Under the pieces are notes generated by a model that made no database searches, was not told the origin of the DNA, and saw nothing but the letters and a program-made list of their open reading frames with translations. DNA of 64,000 nt from Patiria miniata. Lineage: Eukaryota > Echinodermata > Asteroidea > Valvatida > Asterinidae. The stretch covers positions 16,977,405 to 17,041,404 of the forward strand of contig NW_024037056.1 of NCBI RefSeq assembly GCF_015706575.1. The letters run 5' to 3'. Numbering within the stretch: position 1 is the stretch's first letter; every line of letters starts with the position of its first letter. The position numbers and the translations under genes are program-made. Positions 1-11,600 of this stretch are shown here, one piece after another.

Positions 1-190
1 TCTGAGCTACAGAATCAAATGTAGGCTACAATTTTTATTCGGGGATGAAAAAGTGGGGGAACAAACGGTGTGATATCCTCCACTTTAAAAAGTGGAGGGG
101 AATTGCCCCCCTCCCTCCCCCACAGATTGACGTCCATGTCTCTGGGGTCAGCAGAAATTTGAAGCAGTGAGGGTCAAGTATATATCGCAC

Positions 191-380
191 CCTCCTCCGA
201 GAGTTCAGTCAGATGCTCCGCCCACTCTAGCCGGAACAGATTAGCCCCCGTCAGGCTGCCGTCCCCACCGATCACCACCAGGTTGTTGATGCCACGCTTG
301 ATCAGGTTCAGCGCCGCCTTCTTCCTTCCCCAGCGCTCGCGGAAGTCTTGGCACCGGGCACTGCCGATCACTGTACCCCC
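191..380 (-). CDS. PFK: PFK coding exon 4
   Basis: Encodes residues 122-184 plus one base, with [30 protein letters not shown] and a C-terminal [17 protein letters not shown] is the phosphate-binding glycine turn. Acceptor TTATAG|GGG. The donor G|GTGCGA at 190-185 is weak but keeps the family frame. Read-through would give a stop (TGA) shortly after. Confidence 0.92.
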
Positions 381-2603
381 CTATAAAAAATGGTAGATTC
401 CACTGATGAAGCTCGTTCAAAGAGGACGGTTGAGAACCATTTAGGTGAAAGAATATGCGATATTACAAACTTAAGGTTGGTAGAAAACAATTTAACAAAT
501 TTGGTCTAAGGGATGTAGATAGTCATCTGGCTAAGGTGAGACTGATACAAGTCTAACTCACAAGGGGGAGTCAGCCAGTCGGTCAGTCAGAGAGATAAGT
601 GCAAAACGGACTGTAAGCCGGCCCTCTGCAACCAGCGAACTACAAAGTGGTCCACTGTGACATTTTTTGCAAGTCAACTTCACAAGTGACAGTGAGTCAG
701 TCAGTCAAAAATGCGTGCCAACTATGGATTGATGAGCGAGGCATCTTACCCGTTGAATAATACCAGAGACGTCTTTCCACGTCATATCTTTAAAGCAGTT
801 GCCGCCATCAACCATGCCTTGGTAGCCCTGGCAGAAAAAAAGAAGCAACGAGTCACTATTACTATGCACAATGATTGAACTGTACTATGTCGAAAAGGAA
901 TTGACACGAGTGGGACTCAAATCTATGATCTTCAGAGCACCGTACCAAAGCTTCACGGACAAAGTTATCCAGCTCTACATGTAGATGTCTGTATATGGTG
1001 GGCGGTTACTCCTAGAACTATGAGGCTCCACGTAGTGGAGCCTCATAGGTTCAGAAGCCCGCAAAATTGTTGTCAGCACAAAACACTAATTAAGTACAAA
1101 AACGTCCATCCCAAGCAGGCCGTTTTTCACAGAACCGCTGCACAGTTTGCCCCTAAACTCCATACAATACCTCATGACATACTCACGTTATGTGCACCCA
1201 ACAAACATCGGTGGATTCTGTCTGTTTTTCGGCAAAAATGATGAAAAATATGCCCTTTCTGCACTGAGCCAACCTAACACTTGAAACGAGCACGCGTGCA
1301 GAATGATTGCAGTCATTTTCGGTTCGATCGCTCGGAGCGCGCCGCGGGGGGTACGTATTTGCACTTGTACGCATGCGCATACTATCGTTCCGCTCCTACA
1401 CCATACCCCCCGCGGCGCGCTCCGAGCGATCGAACCGAAAATGACTGCGATCATTCTGCACGCGTGCTCGTTTCAAGTGTTAGGTTGGCTCAGTGCGGAA
1501 AGGGCATATTTTTCATCATTTTTGCCGAAAAACAGACAGAATCCACCGATGTTTGTTGGGTGCACATAACGTGAGTATGTCATGAGGTATTGTATGGAGT
1601 TTAGGGGCAAACTGTGCAGCGGTTCTGTGAAAAACGGCCTGCTTGGGATGGACGTTTTTGTACTTAATTAGTGTTTTGTGCTGACAACAATTTTGCGGGC
1701 TTCTGAACCTATGAGGCTCCACTACGTGGAGCCTCATAGTTCTAGGAGTAGTGGGCGGTCACCCAATTTGTCGCTATACACTTTGTTCATGAGGTGCATG
1801 TCAGATGACATAAACTGATGTATCTTGCGACCAGCGATTGTGCCTATTCTTGCCCAATGCTGAAATCCAAGAAAAAAAGATTAACAAGGATCACTGTCTC
1901 AACGGATGCCCACTGTTTTTTTTTTATTTTACTTCGTCAAATTCAAATGCACAGCAAAGGGAATCTAGCCTTATGTTGACAGCCACGAATGTGTCGCTTT
2001 CTTTATGTTCACGGAGCACTTGTCAGAAGCCGTAAAAAATCATATTATTATAAAATCATAGTTATTAAAAATACTGCATTAACTGCTTTGAACGTGTTCC
2101 TGGTCTACTAACCTCATGTATAGCATAGACTTTGAATCCAACGTAGATACCCATTCGAACGACAGCACGTACAGCAGCATTCATTCCTGCAATGCAAAAC
2201 AAAACAAAAATCTTCTTCTCAGTCTCACCATCTCACTTCTGAAGTTCTGTTGCCCGAGGCGAAGGCTAAACAGACAATCATCAAATCTAAATTAAATATT
2301 CCTCCCACCAAGGAGTTAATACACAATCACTGCCCACCTGGTGGTTGGCTACAAACTTTCAAAAAATGAGGCAATTAAATTATTGAACGAACCTTGCGAG
2401 TCGCCTCCGCTCGTGAAGACCGCGACGCATTTACCGGTGCCCACCATTCCAAAGCCCTGGCCGGCCCGGGCGAACTTTGACACCGTATCGACGTAACTGT
2501 CGTCGCCGGAAAAGGACATCGTCCGTCCCATTGAGCCCATGTCCGGCATATCAGCCTTCAGCTTCTTGATGTTTTGGGATTCTTCGTCAAAACCACCAGA
2601 CAT
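191..2603 (-). CDS. PFK: ATP-dependent 6-phosphofructokinase, first four coding exons (gene truncated by window edge)
   Basis: Phosphofructokinase phosphorylates fructose 6-phosphate to fructose 1,6-bisphosphate, the committed step of glycolysis, in the cytosol. Four minus-strand coding exons (2603-2393, 2186-2113, 827-750, 380-191) join in frame to 184 complete codons. They carry the PFK nucleotide-binding motif [15 protein letters not shown] (residues 64 onward), [11 protein letters not shown] (about 94-104), [19 protein letters not shown] (122-140) and the GGDGSLTGA loop (159-167). Phases are 1, 0, 0 and 1. The start is the first ATG (2603-2601) of an open frame, with no other in-frame Met before the core. 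The N-terminal lead of about 60 residues before the core is clearly longer than the roughly 20 residues of vertebrate muscle PFK. The rest of the enzyme, including the second half typical of animal PFKs, lies to the left of base 1. Confidence 0.95.
381..749 (-). other. PFK intron between exons 4 and 3
   Basis: No exon or RNA gene seen. It holds two short runs of a GTCAGTCAGTCAG-like tetranucleotide near 570-595 and 691-707. The same motif recurs near 29080-29140 and 49000. Confidence 0.6.
750..827 (-). CDS. PFK: PFK coding exon 3
   Basis: Encodes residues 96-121, [20 protein letters not shown] then SGIIQR, matching the conserved GYQG..DGG segment of animal PFKs. Acceptor TGCCAG|GGC, donor CGG|GTAAGA. 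Both ends are phase 0. Confidence 0.95.
1007..1750. mobile_element. 744-bp fold-back DNA element with 347-bp near-identical inverted arms and a 9-bp target duplication
   Basis: The arms at 1007-1353 and 1404-1750 are reverse complements with no length difference and only about two transitions seen. They surround a 50-bp spacer. The ends read TACTCCTAGAAC and GTTCTAGGAGTA. The 9-mer GTGGGCGGT occurs directly outside both ends (998-1006 and 1751-1759), as expected for a target-site duplication. Each tip also carries its own smaller hairpin (CTATGAGGCTCCAC and its complement with a 3-base loop). No transposase frame is present, so it would be non-autonomous. A 9-bp duplication with long inverted repeats is typical of Mutator-like and some fold-back elements. 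It lies in the PFK intron between exons 3 and 2. Confidence 0.93.
2113..2186 (-). CDS. PFK: PFK coding exon 2
   Basis: Encodes the end of codon 71 and residues 72-95, [20 protein letters not shown] then AIHE, the helix after the ATP-binding loop. Acceptor TTGCAG|GA, donor GAG|GTTAGT. Confidence 0.95.
2393..2603 (-). CDS. PFK: PFK coding exon 1
   Basis: Encodes residues 1-70 and the first base of codon 71, from [20 protein letters not shown] to [10 protein letters not shown]. The first 55 residues are Ser/Asp/Met-rich and look like a regulatory or disordered lead. The catalytic fold starts near [11 protein letters not shown]. The donor is CAAG|GTTCGT, which is weak. Confidence 0.93.
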
Positions 2604-5587
2604 TTTGGTGAATTAGTTGATTTTTTTGGTGGTTAAAACTGGGTAAAAAATGTGACCTTTCTGACAGACAATGTAGTGCCTGCCGTACACAACCCTGCAC
2701 GTACGCCGAAAGACTGGTGCACTGCTTCATTTATGCTTGCTTGTCACGTCAGTGATTGTGTACCGGGTACCAGACGTCAGCAGACGATCAATTTTTCAGA
2801 GTTAGACACGCCCCATTTGTCCAGGGATAACACACATTCTTGTAAACCGACACGTAAAAAGTAATTGATTCTAAAGACCTCAAACTCGAAAGACCTGCAC
2901 AGACCGTGATTTATAAATAATGTATTGTGTATTTTTTCCACGGAAAGTTAAGAAATTGTGCATTTTCCAGTAATTTGCAAATAAAATTTGTCGGACGAAA
3001 AAGGGAATGGTTAGCCAACCAGCTTAGACCACTCCCTACTCGCCCCCCCCCCCCCCCCCCCCAAAAGGAACACTTAATTTTCTTGCTCTGATAAAAAATA
3101 CCGTAACATGTACAGGCAAATGCAAGCATACATTCTGAGCCAAGTTGTTATTTCAGTCAAAATCAATCAAGTGACTGTTTACAGTTAAGAGCTCCCAGCC
3201 TACACAAAGCAGGATTGACTGGCTGTGACTGTTTGTGTAACTTGAACAGCTATGCTTTGACTGTAGGTGATTGATAAGCCAGCTGTGCCTGCCACTTGCC
3301 TGCTTTTGTCTGTTGACTGAATTTGGCTAGTCACAGTGCTTGCTTTTAAATATGATCCGACTGTTGGTGACTACCATGTGTAAAAGGCACGGCAGGGAAG
3401 ACAATTGATTTTTTTTGACTGTCTGTGACTGTTCAGATAGCAGGAGGGTAAAATAAAATGACACAAATAAAATAAAATCCAATCAAAGTCCTTTTGTGAC
3501 TTTCTCTACTTTTTTAATGAGCATTCTTCCGTACACTTGACAAATGAAATTTTAGAAGTTACAAAAATCAACTTTAGTTTCATTCAGTGCTCAGCATTAC
3601 GAGCCGAAATAATGCAATCTTGTCAGTACAAATTAGTCAGAGATACCAATACCATTCAGTGGAACGGATATAATAGTTTAAATCTGTTTAAAAGTTGAGA
3701 AATAACTGCAGAAATAATCGACAGAATAAGATAATTATCCTACGCTAGTGTACGTTTCATTCCTTGAACATAAAGGATGACGATTCAATTTTTTGGATAA
3801 TGTCAACAATTTTTTTTTTTTCAAATTTATCTGTTGATTTTCACAAATACCAGTCATTTGTTTCAAGGCATTCTTTCCTGCAATTATATATTTTTGGATC
3901 AACAAAATTGAATTTAATTTAATTTAATTTTAAAAACAAACTCCCATATCTCCAGAGCTACAAGGTCTACTTATGCGTATTCCATGTTGAACAAAACAAC
4001 ACACTAAAAAACATGGCTTCTAAGCAAACAATCTATACATAAAAAAAATCCAGGAAGTATAAATGTTTTTCCAATTATTTTCTCAGAATCAAAAACATAT
4101 ATGCCCAGGCAGGAAGTGAATATTTTATTTTTAGAATAGCAGAAATTAGTCATACTAAAACCAAAACCACATTATATGGCATATACAAGTTTACTGTCGT
4201 TAATTAATACATGCTCCGCATTGATCAAAATGCATCATGAATTTTTGAACCGTATATTAAAGTCATTTTTGCGGTATCCGTTGAAAAATGATAGAGAAGA
4301 ACATGAAATATTCAAAGTCGTAGCCATGACATCGCTGAGGTTGTCTGCTAGTTGCCATAGTAACTGGTTCCCTCTTTTTGTTACATGTTGCATTAGCTCA
4401 CATGAAAACCTGAACAGAAATCTATGGCGGTGTAGGGGCTGCAAAAATATACATGTTCCAGGGCCATTCCAACGGAGCTGTAAAGTTTTATGTATTTTGT
4501 ACTATGGAAAATGCATGAACCATTTCTAAGACAGTTTTTGTGACCTCAAGACGTGACATTTTACAAACAAAGGCAAACATATGCTCACTTTTACTTCATG
4601 CAGTAACTGTTCAAGTTATAAACACTGTTAGTTTTAATTAAATTTACCTTAAAATTTACTTTTCATTTTGAAAATGAATAAAAATGCTACAAACTGTTAA
4701 CTGACTGGATGGACCTAAAATATACAAATCAAAGAAGTTTAGGGGGCTAATATTTCAAACCTAGCAGGATCTATTTTCAAAGATCGAAACATAAGGCCCC
4801 CTAACTTTGTTTGATTTCTTCACTTTGGTTAAATCCACAATAATTTTTTTAACAGATATTCCATGATTACCTCAAAGTATGTTACCAAATCTGCATTCAA
4901 GCATTCATGCATATTCATGAGCAACGTAGTCCTGTCCTCTTATTGGTTAAACAATCAACCAATGAGAACTTAGTTTGATCCAACTCCATACCTTGAAACG
5001 TTGCTTCACGTTTTACCAAGTTTCGGATCATAGCTAAATTTCTGTCACCTCACAACTAAAGACGGTTATATGCAACAGAAATGCTTCACTAAACTTTCTA
5101 TATAAAAATTCCTTGTTAGCTCAGCTGAATAAATTCATAAATCTTTTTCAACGCCTAGACATGCTAAGAGCTTAATAGCGATAGTTAGTATTCTCGATTA
5201 TCAAATCTCAGAACACGGCTGCCAATTTTAGTGCCATTAAAAAAGTCTTCAGAGATTGCATAGGGTTACAATTAGAAAACTTTTCCTCGCCTAAACATTA
5301 CGTGAAATCATTCCGTACATTCCGAAAATTATTTTGAAATTGCTACAGTCCACTTGTACTTAACAGTGAGACAACATAATCTGAATAAGGCTGTATATTT
5401 GAGAACAATTTTGTCAAAAACCTGCAGAAAAAAGTCGAATGCCACAGTTGTATGAACTCCCAAAATAAACTTGTTTAGAGTTAAGTAAAAAAAAAAATTC
5501 AATTATCTCCCTCATAATAATGTACTTGCTATTGTAATTCGCACCAGAATTGCTGGATTTTTTTTCCCTAGAAATATTTTTTGGAGT
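2604..5587. other. Intergenic spacer: PFK upstream region and CAP 3' flank
   Basis: The PFK leader precedes 2603 on the minus strand. A C20 tract lies at 3043-3062 and a dispersed repeat at 3120-3449. The rest is AT-rich single-copy-looking DNA with no credible frame. A possible CAP poly(A) signal on the minus strand (AATAAA, plus-strand TTTATT at 4124-4129) would give a 3' UTR of about 1.4 kb, but this is only one candidate. Confidence 0.5.
3120..3449. repeat. Dispersed repeat family A, copy 1
   Basis: About 330 bp closely resembling 53285-53621. Shared landmarks are TCAATCAAGTGACTGTTT, GCAGGATTGACTGGCTGTGA, GGTGATTGATAAGCCAGCTG and GACTGTTCAGA.AGCAGGAGG. It is rich in TGACTG motifs. No coding capacity or target duplication is evident, so its class is unknown. 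Confidence 0.8.
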
Positions 5588-5671
5588 TTATCCGAGTGAA
5601 TCGTTGCATGCTGTTACAAAGGTTTTGCCGTTGTACGTGCTCTTGAACTGCTCGGGAAGCGGAAACTCCGT
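5588..5671 (-). CDS. CAP1: CAP coding exon 12 (C-terminus and stop)
   Basis: Residues 459-485, [20 protein letters not shown] then ACNDSLG and TAA (5590-5588). It matches the human [20 protein letters not shown] ending. Acceptor GTTCAG|ACG. Confidence 0.96.
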   Translation of the reverse strand, partial: TEFPLPEQFKSTYNGKTFVTACNDSLG

Positions 5672-8600
5672 CTGAACAAGGAAAGAAAAAAACAAGAAAC
5701 AAAATTATGTTCAGTTGGGAAAAAGTCAGTGTTAATTACAGTAATTGTAAAAACAACATCTAATTTAAATTTTTAAAAAACACAGTCTTGTATTTCTAGG
5801 GGGAAGCGCGAACATTTACAGAACTTTCCCAGATTAGCATCAAACCAAATGGGCAATTCCAATGGGTTAAATGGGTGTTGGACATCTAGAAAGGAGAAAC
5901 TTTGCTTACGTAATCCCCGTCGCCTTTGGGTATCAGGACGTTCATCTCAGATGACTTGGCCGCGACAACGATCGTATCCAGAGAGTCAGGACTCAGGTAC
6001 AGCATAGCTCCATCCGTCTTATCAATGCTGACGATAGGCACTTTGCCGGTCACCTGAAATAACAAAATATTTATGACAATATGAATCAGAGTTCTGGTCA
6101 ACTCTCAATTCAAGTAAGGAGTTCTTCAAATACTTGCAATAGACTTGTGATGTGCTTATGATGGTCTTGTGACAGACTTGTGATGGACTTGTGATGGTTT
6201 TGAGACTGATTTGTGATTTGACTTTCAATAGACTGGTGTTGAACTTGTGACAGAGTTGTGACTTGACTTGTGATGGACTTGTGGCAGATTTGTGATGGAC
6301 TTGTGACAGACTTGCGATTTGACTTGTGACAGACTTGTGATGGACTTCTGATGGTCTTGTGAATGAGTTGTGATTGACTTGGGATTGACTTGGGATGAAC
6401 TTGTGATGGACTTGCGATTTGACTTGTGACTGACTTGCAATGGACTTCTGATTGTCTAGTGATTGAGTTGTGATTGACTTGGGATTGACTTGTGATGGAC
6501 TTGTGACAGACTTGCGATTTGACTAGTGACAGACTTGTGATGGACTTCTGATTGTCTTGTGATTGAGTTGTGATTGACTTGGGATGGACTTGTGACAGAC
6601 TTGCGATTTGACTTGCAATACATTTGTGAAGGACTTGTGACAGGCTTGTGACAGACTTGTGATCGATTATAGATTTGACTTGTGAAGGATCTCTGATCTG
6701 AATCCAATTCAATTCACTGGTTGCCCTGACAGGGAACCAGTGGCTCTGACCTGCAGTTTTACACTCTGGCAATTGACGGTGTCCACCGATCCCATGCACT
6801 GGTCCAATACCAAGCCCGTCTTCTTACAGCTATCTGGAATTGTAAAGAGAAAGCACACTTGTACTAGGGATCTAATAATATGAAAATCTGGGTGGGGTCA
6901 CTAATACCATGGAGCACCGTTCAACAGCAGCCAATTTCACAAAACAGTGCATGCGTAGGAATGACGCAACAAATTTGTTGCACAGCTGCACATTAAGCTT
7001 ACGATTGCACGAAACGTGAACCCTTTAGTCACTGTTACACAGAAATTTAATAAAGGATTTTCATACAAGTAAAATGCAAAGGGAATCCCCCCCCCCCAAG
7101 GAATACTTGCAGAAGTCAGCTTACCCAATGTGATCAAGTTGACCTTGTTCTTGACCTGAATGACGCTATTCTCACACTTGTAGATGTAGATGGTTTGCAT
7201 CATCTGACCTTCAATCACAATATCTTGTTTGTCTTTTTGGTATTCCTGCAAAAAGTTTGGCAAGAGAAACATCACATTACTGGTATGCCTTTTCTGCGTG
7301 GAATTCATAGAATACATTACGAATATGCAGAGTGATTGTAGTAAAGTGACTTGCTCAAGGACACAAGTAGGCAATATCTCTAATGAAGATTATCTCTGCT
7401 CAATATCTCTACTCCATATCTCCATTTGTACATCATGTAATTGGACAATATTTCAAAAGCTGCGTCAACACGATTCTACCGCAATAGGTTTTCTATTGAA
7501 TTAATTCAGATTGACTATTCGCTGGAAGTCTGTTCATGCATGTGGTCTACACAATGAGCCCGAATTAGCCCAATCATTGGCGTTACAGGGTAATCCTATA
7601 CAACAGCACTGCCCAGCTCTCAAGAGGACACTAGGCCGGCCCTCTTGGTTCAGAACAAACTTACCACTTCCCACTTCTTGCCCGCAATCAGCTCCAGCCG
7701 AGGCGGCTTGACCACAGCCTTAGCCGGGACCTTGGGTGCAGACACTGCCTTGACGCCGGACTGGGCAGCGCCCGAGAACGGCTTGGCGCCCTGGCGCAGG
7801 GCTGGGTTCTTGTGGGTCTGCATGTCCGCGGTGACTTTCTTCAAACCTGAAGGATAACATTGGGCATTATTGTTCATGGCACCTTCAGGTGACTTTCTTC
7901 AAACCTGAAGGATAACATTGGGTATTATTGTTCATGGCACCTTCAGGTGACTTTCTTCAAACCTGAACGATAACATTGAGCGTTTTTGTTCATGGCACCT
8001 TCAGGTGACTTTCTTCAAACCTGAAGGATTACATTGAGCATTTATTGTTCATGGCACCTTCAGGTGACTTTCTTCAAACCTGAAGGATAACATTGGGCAT
8101 TATTGTTCATGGCACCTTCAGGTGACTTTCTTCAAACCTGAAGGATAACATTGGGCATTATTGTTCATGGCACCTTCAGGTGACCTCTTTAAACCTGAAG
8201 GATAACACTGGGTATTAATGTTAATGGCACCTTCAGGTGACTTTCTTCAAACCTGAAGGATTACATTGAGCATTTATTGTTCATGGCACCTTCAGGTGAC
8301 TTTCTTCAAACCTGAAGGATAACATTGGGTATTATTGTTCATGGCACCTTCAGGTGACTTTCTTCAAACCTGAAGGATTACATTGAGCATTTATTGTTCA
8401 TGGCACCTTCAGGTGACTTTCTTCAAACCTGAAGGATAACATTGGGCATTATTGTTCATGGCACCTTCAGGTGACCTCTTTAAACCTGAAGGATAACACT
8501 GGGTATTAATGTTAATGGCACCTTCAGGTGACTTTCTTCAAACATGAAGGATAACATTGGGCATTATTGTTCATGGCACCTTCAGGTGACTTTCTTCAAA

Positions 8601-11600
8601 CCTGAAGGATAACATTGGGCATCATTGTTCATGGCACCTTCAGGTGACTTTCTCCAAACCTAAAGGGTAACATTGGGAACTATTGTTCATGGCACCTTCA
8701 GGTGTCTTTCTTCAAACCTAAAGGATAACATTGGGTATTATTGTTAATGGCACCTTCAGGTGACTTTCTTCAAACCTGAAGGATAACATTGAGCATCATT
8801 GTTCATGGCACCTTCAGGTGATTTTCTTCAAACCTGAAGGATAACATTGGGCATCATTGTTCATGGCACCTTCAGGTGACTTTCTTCAAACCTGAAGGAT
8901 AACATTGGGCATAATTGTTCATGGCACCTTCAGGTGACTTTCTTCAAACCTGAAGGATAACATTGGGTATTATTGTTCATGGCACCTTCAGGTGACTTTC
9001 TTCAAACCTGAAGGATAACATTGGGCATTATTGTTAATGGCACCTTCAGGTGATTTTCTTCAAACCTGAAGGATAACATTGGGCATCATTGTTCATGGCA
9101 CCTTCAGGTGACTTTCTCCAAACCTAAAGGGTAACATTGGGAACTATTGTTCATGGCACCTTCAGGTGACTTTCTTCAAACCTGAAAGATAATAATGGGC
9201 ATTATTGTTCATGGCACCTTCAGGTGACTTTCTTCAAACCTGAAGGATAACATTAAGCATTATTGTTCTTGGCACCTTCAGGTGACTTTCTCTAAACCTG
9301 AAGGACAACATTGAGCATAACTGTTCATGGCACCTTAATTTGAACACAAAGGCATAACATATGTCATAACTATATCTCATTTACATGAATGATCGAAAGC
9401 CGAATTCTCACCAGTCCATTCTGTATTGAACATTGACAAACTAGTTCCCTTGGCTATGCTTCGGAAACTAGTTTATCAACTTCCAATACCTTGGGAAGCT
9501 AATATCGATGATAACACCTCACCCACAGATTCTGTATCTTGATTGGCCGAGAGCAAGTCACACGGTATTCGCTATTTTTGCTATCTTGCTGTGCGCAGGA
9601 AAAAAACTATGCGCATAGCAACCAAAGTAATAGCATGAGATATTTATATATTTGGATTCTGCAGAACAAGAGGTTTTCAATGGTATACAACATTAAGGAG
9701 TATCAAGTTCAGTAACGGAAATATAGACTGCCACCTTACTAGAAGTTGTCAAACTGACTCTTGAGAAAATTGCATTTGTAATCCTGCAGTTGTGTTACAG
9801 TGAATAGAGGACGACATGATAAAAACGGGATGAAATAGGTTTTAAAGATGTTTGATAGAACGAACCAAATTGGAGAAAAGTACTTGGGACTTTCAGATTG
9901 AGGTTCACCTAAAAACGAAAAAAAGCGACCACCGCTTCGAATTTTGGATTTGACCCACTGTGTATGTACTACAAAATGGCAATTTCCAACTTTAAGCTCA
10001 TGTTCATCACTGTAGGTTACACTACATTGCAGTGCTCGGTTAAAATGCTGCCGGTTTTAGTGGACGCAGTTACCTGTAGTGACACCTTCTCCCTTGTTGA
10101 TGTCAGCGAACAGTGCCGCAGCAGCGGTTGGTTGACTACTGGCCCCTGCGGCAGTGGGTGCCTCCACAGCCGGTGGGGGAGGGGGTGGGGGAGCTCCCCC
10201 AGGGGGTGGGGGTGGGCCGGCAGCAGCACCACCACCGGGGGCAACAGGAGCTTTCCCCTGTAAGTAATGAGAAAAAAGAGAGAAACACAACCAAATAATT
10301 AAGTTGTTTTCAAAGAATGGAACACACTGATAAGATTTGAAGACGTCATGCAAGTATAAATCCTGAAGGCAGTGTAGGTTACAAATCTTGACTGCACTGT
10401 GTTACAGTAAAACTAGCCTTCCATGTGTGATCTGTTGAGCATACTATTTTCCTGATATGTATGTAGCTTGGAAAAAAAAATAATGTACATGTATAGAGTG
10501 CACATATCCACCAGTATTGGTGCTCAAGGCACTACATCATTATCATCCAGCTCACTGGGCCAATGAAACACTCAAATACTATCTCAGCTCCCTGGGGAGT
10601 ATACAGCTCGATGCTGCCATTTCGGTGCAAAACAGCTAAAATCAATCACAATAACCATCTCTGCCCTCACAGGTACCCATTTACTCCTGGGTGGAGAGAA
10701 GCAATTAGTGACAAAGCGCCTTGCCCAAGGGCACACGCACCATAACCCCAGGCTGGACTCGAACCCACAACCTGCAGAATTACCCGCAGACCACAAATTC
10801 AGTGCTGCAGACCACAAATTCAGTGCTCCAGACCACGAGGCCACAGCACTCCCACTCCACAAAATAAGTTTCATGGATCATATGGGCTCCGTGTACCAAC
10901 AAGAGAGGGTGGGTTTTTACCACTTTTGAGAGTTCTGTGGACAGAACACACAGCGTGTGCGTACTGTACTGTAGTGGTTCGCGCACGAAGTACGCACAAC
11001 TTCCTGAATTCGCAACAGCGTCTTCGCGTGAGCGTCAGGCGTCAACTAACTAACTATCTAACGAACTAACGGCGAGACATAATGATTTATTGAGCTACTA
11101 TCCCGCAGCTAAAAAGGAGACATAATATACGTCATTCAAAAAAAAAAGGCACGCCACTTGTTACATTACTTCCGATACATGACCCATATTAACCCTAACC
11201 CACCTCACTCCTCCAAAATCCTCCCGGCGGTTTTGGAGGATTCTAGAGGATTGAGGATGAATGGTGATTGAATCAAATGAGGATTCTGGAGGATTGAGGA
11301 TGAATGGTGATTGAAGCACATGAGGATTTTGGAGGATTGAGGATGAATGGTGATTGAAGCACAAGAGGATTTTGGAGGATTGAGGATGAATGCACTTTGA
11401 GGCAGGACTGTCTGATGATTTTGAAGGATTTGGCGTTGGTTATCCTTCATTTAAACACGAGTGCAAAGTTTAGGGATGAGGAGGATTTTGGAGGATTGAG
11501 GATGAATGCATTTTGAGGCAGGACTGTCTGACAATTTTGAAAAATTTAGGCGGAGTTGCAAAATTTGGAGGATTTTGGAGGATTGAGGATGGTTGTAAGC

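Noticed and set aside
1188..1569. Paired open frames of 88-97 codons on both strands
   Set aside because: They mirror each other because they lie on the arms of the fold-back element. No similarity to a transposase was seen.
6110..6799. A 229-codon minus-strand open frame rich in Ser, Gln, His and Lys
   Set aside because: It is a translation of the ACTTGTGAT satellite, overlaps CAP exon 10 in another frame and has several equivalent frames, as expected for a repeat.
7847..9345. A CRISPR-like reading of the regular 58-bp repeats
   Set aside because: Units are contiguous with no unique spacers, and the window is a eukaryotic intron.
10017..10353. Other-frame proline- or glycine-rich frames around 10017-10353
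   Set aside because: These are shadows or intron extensions of CAP exon 7.
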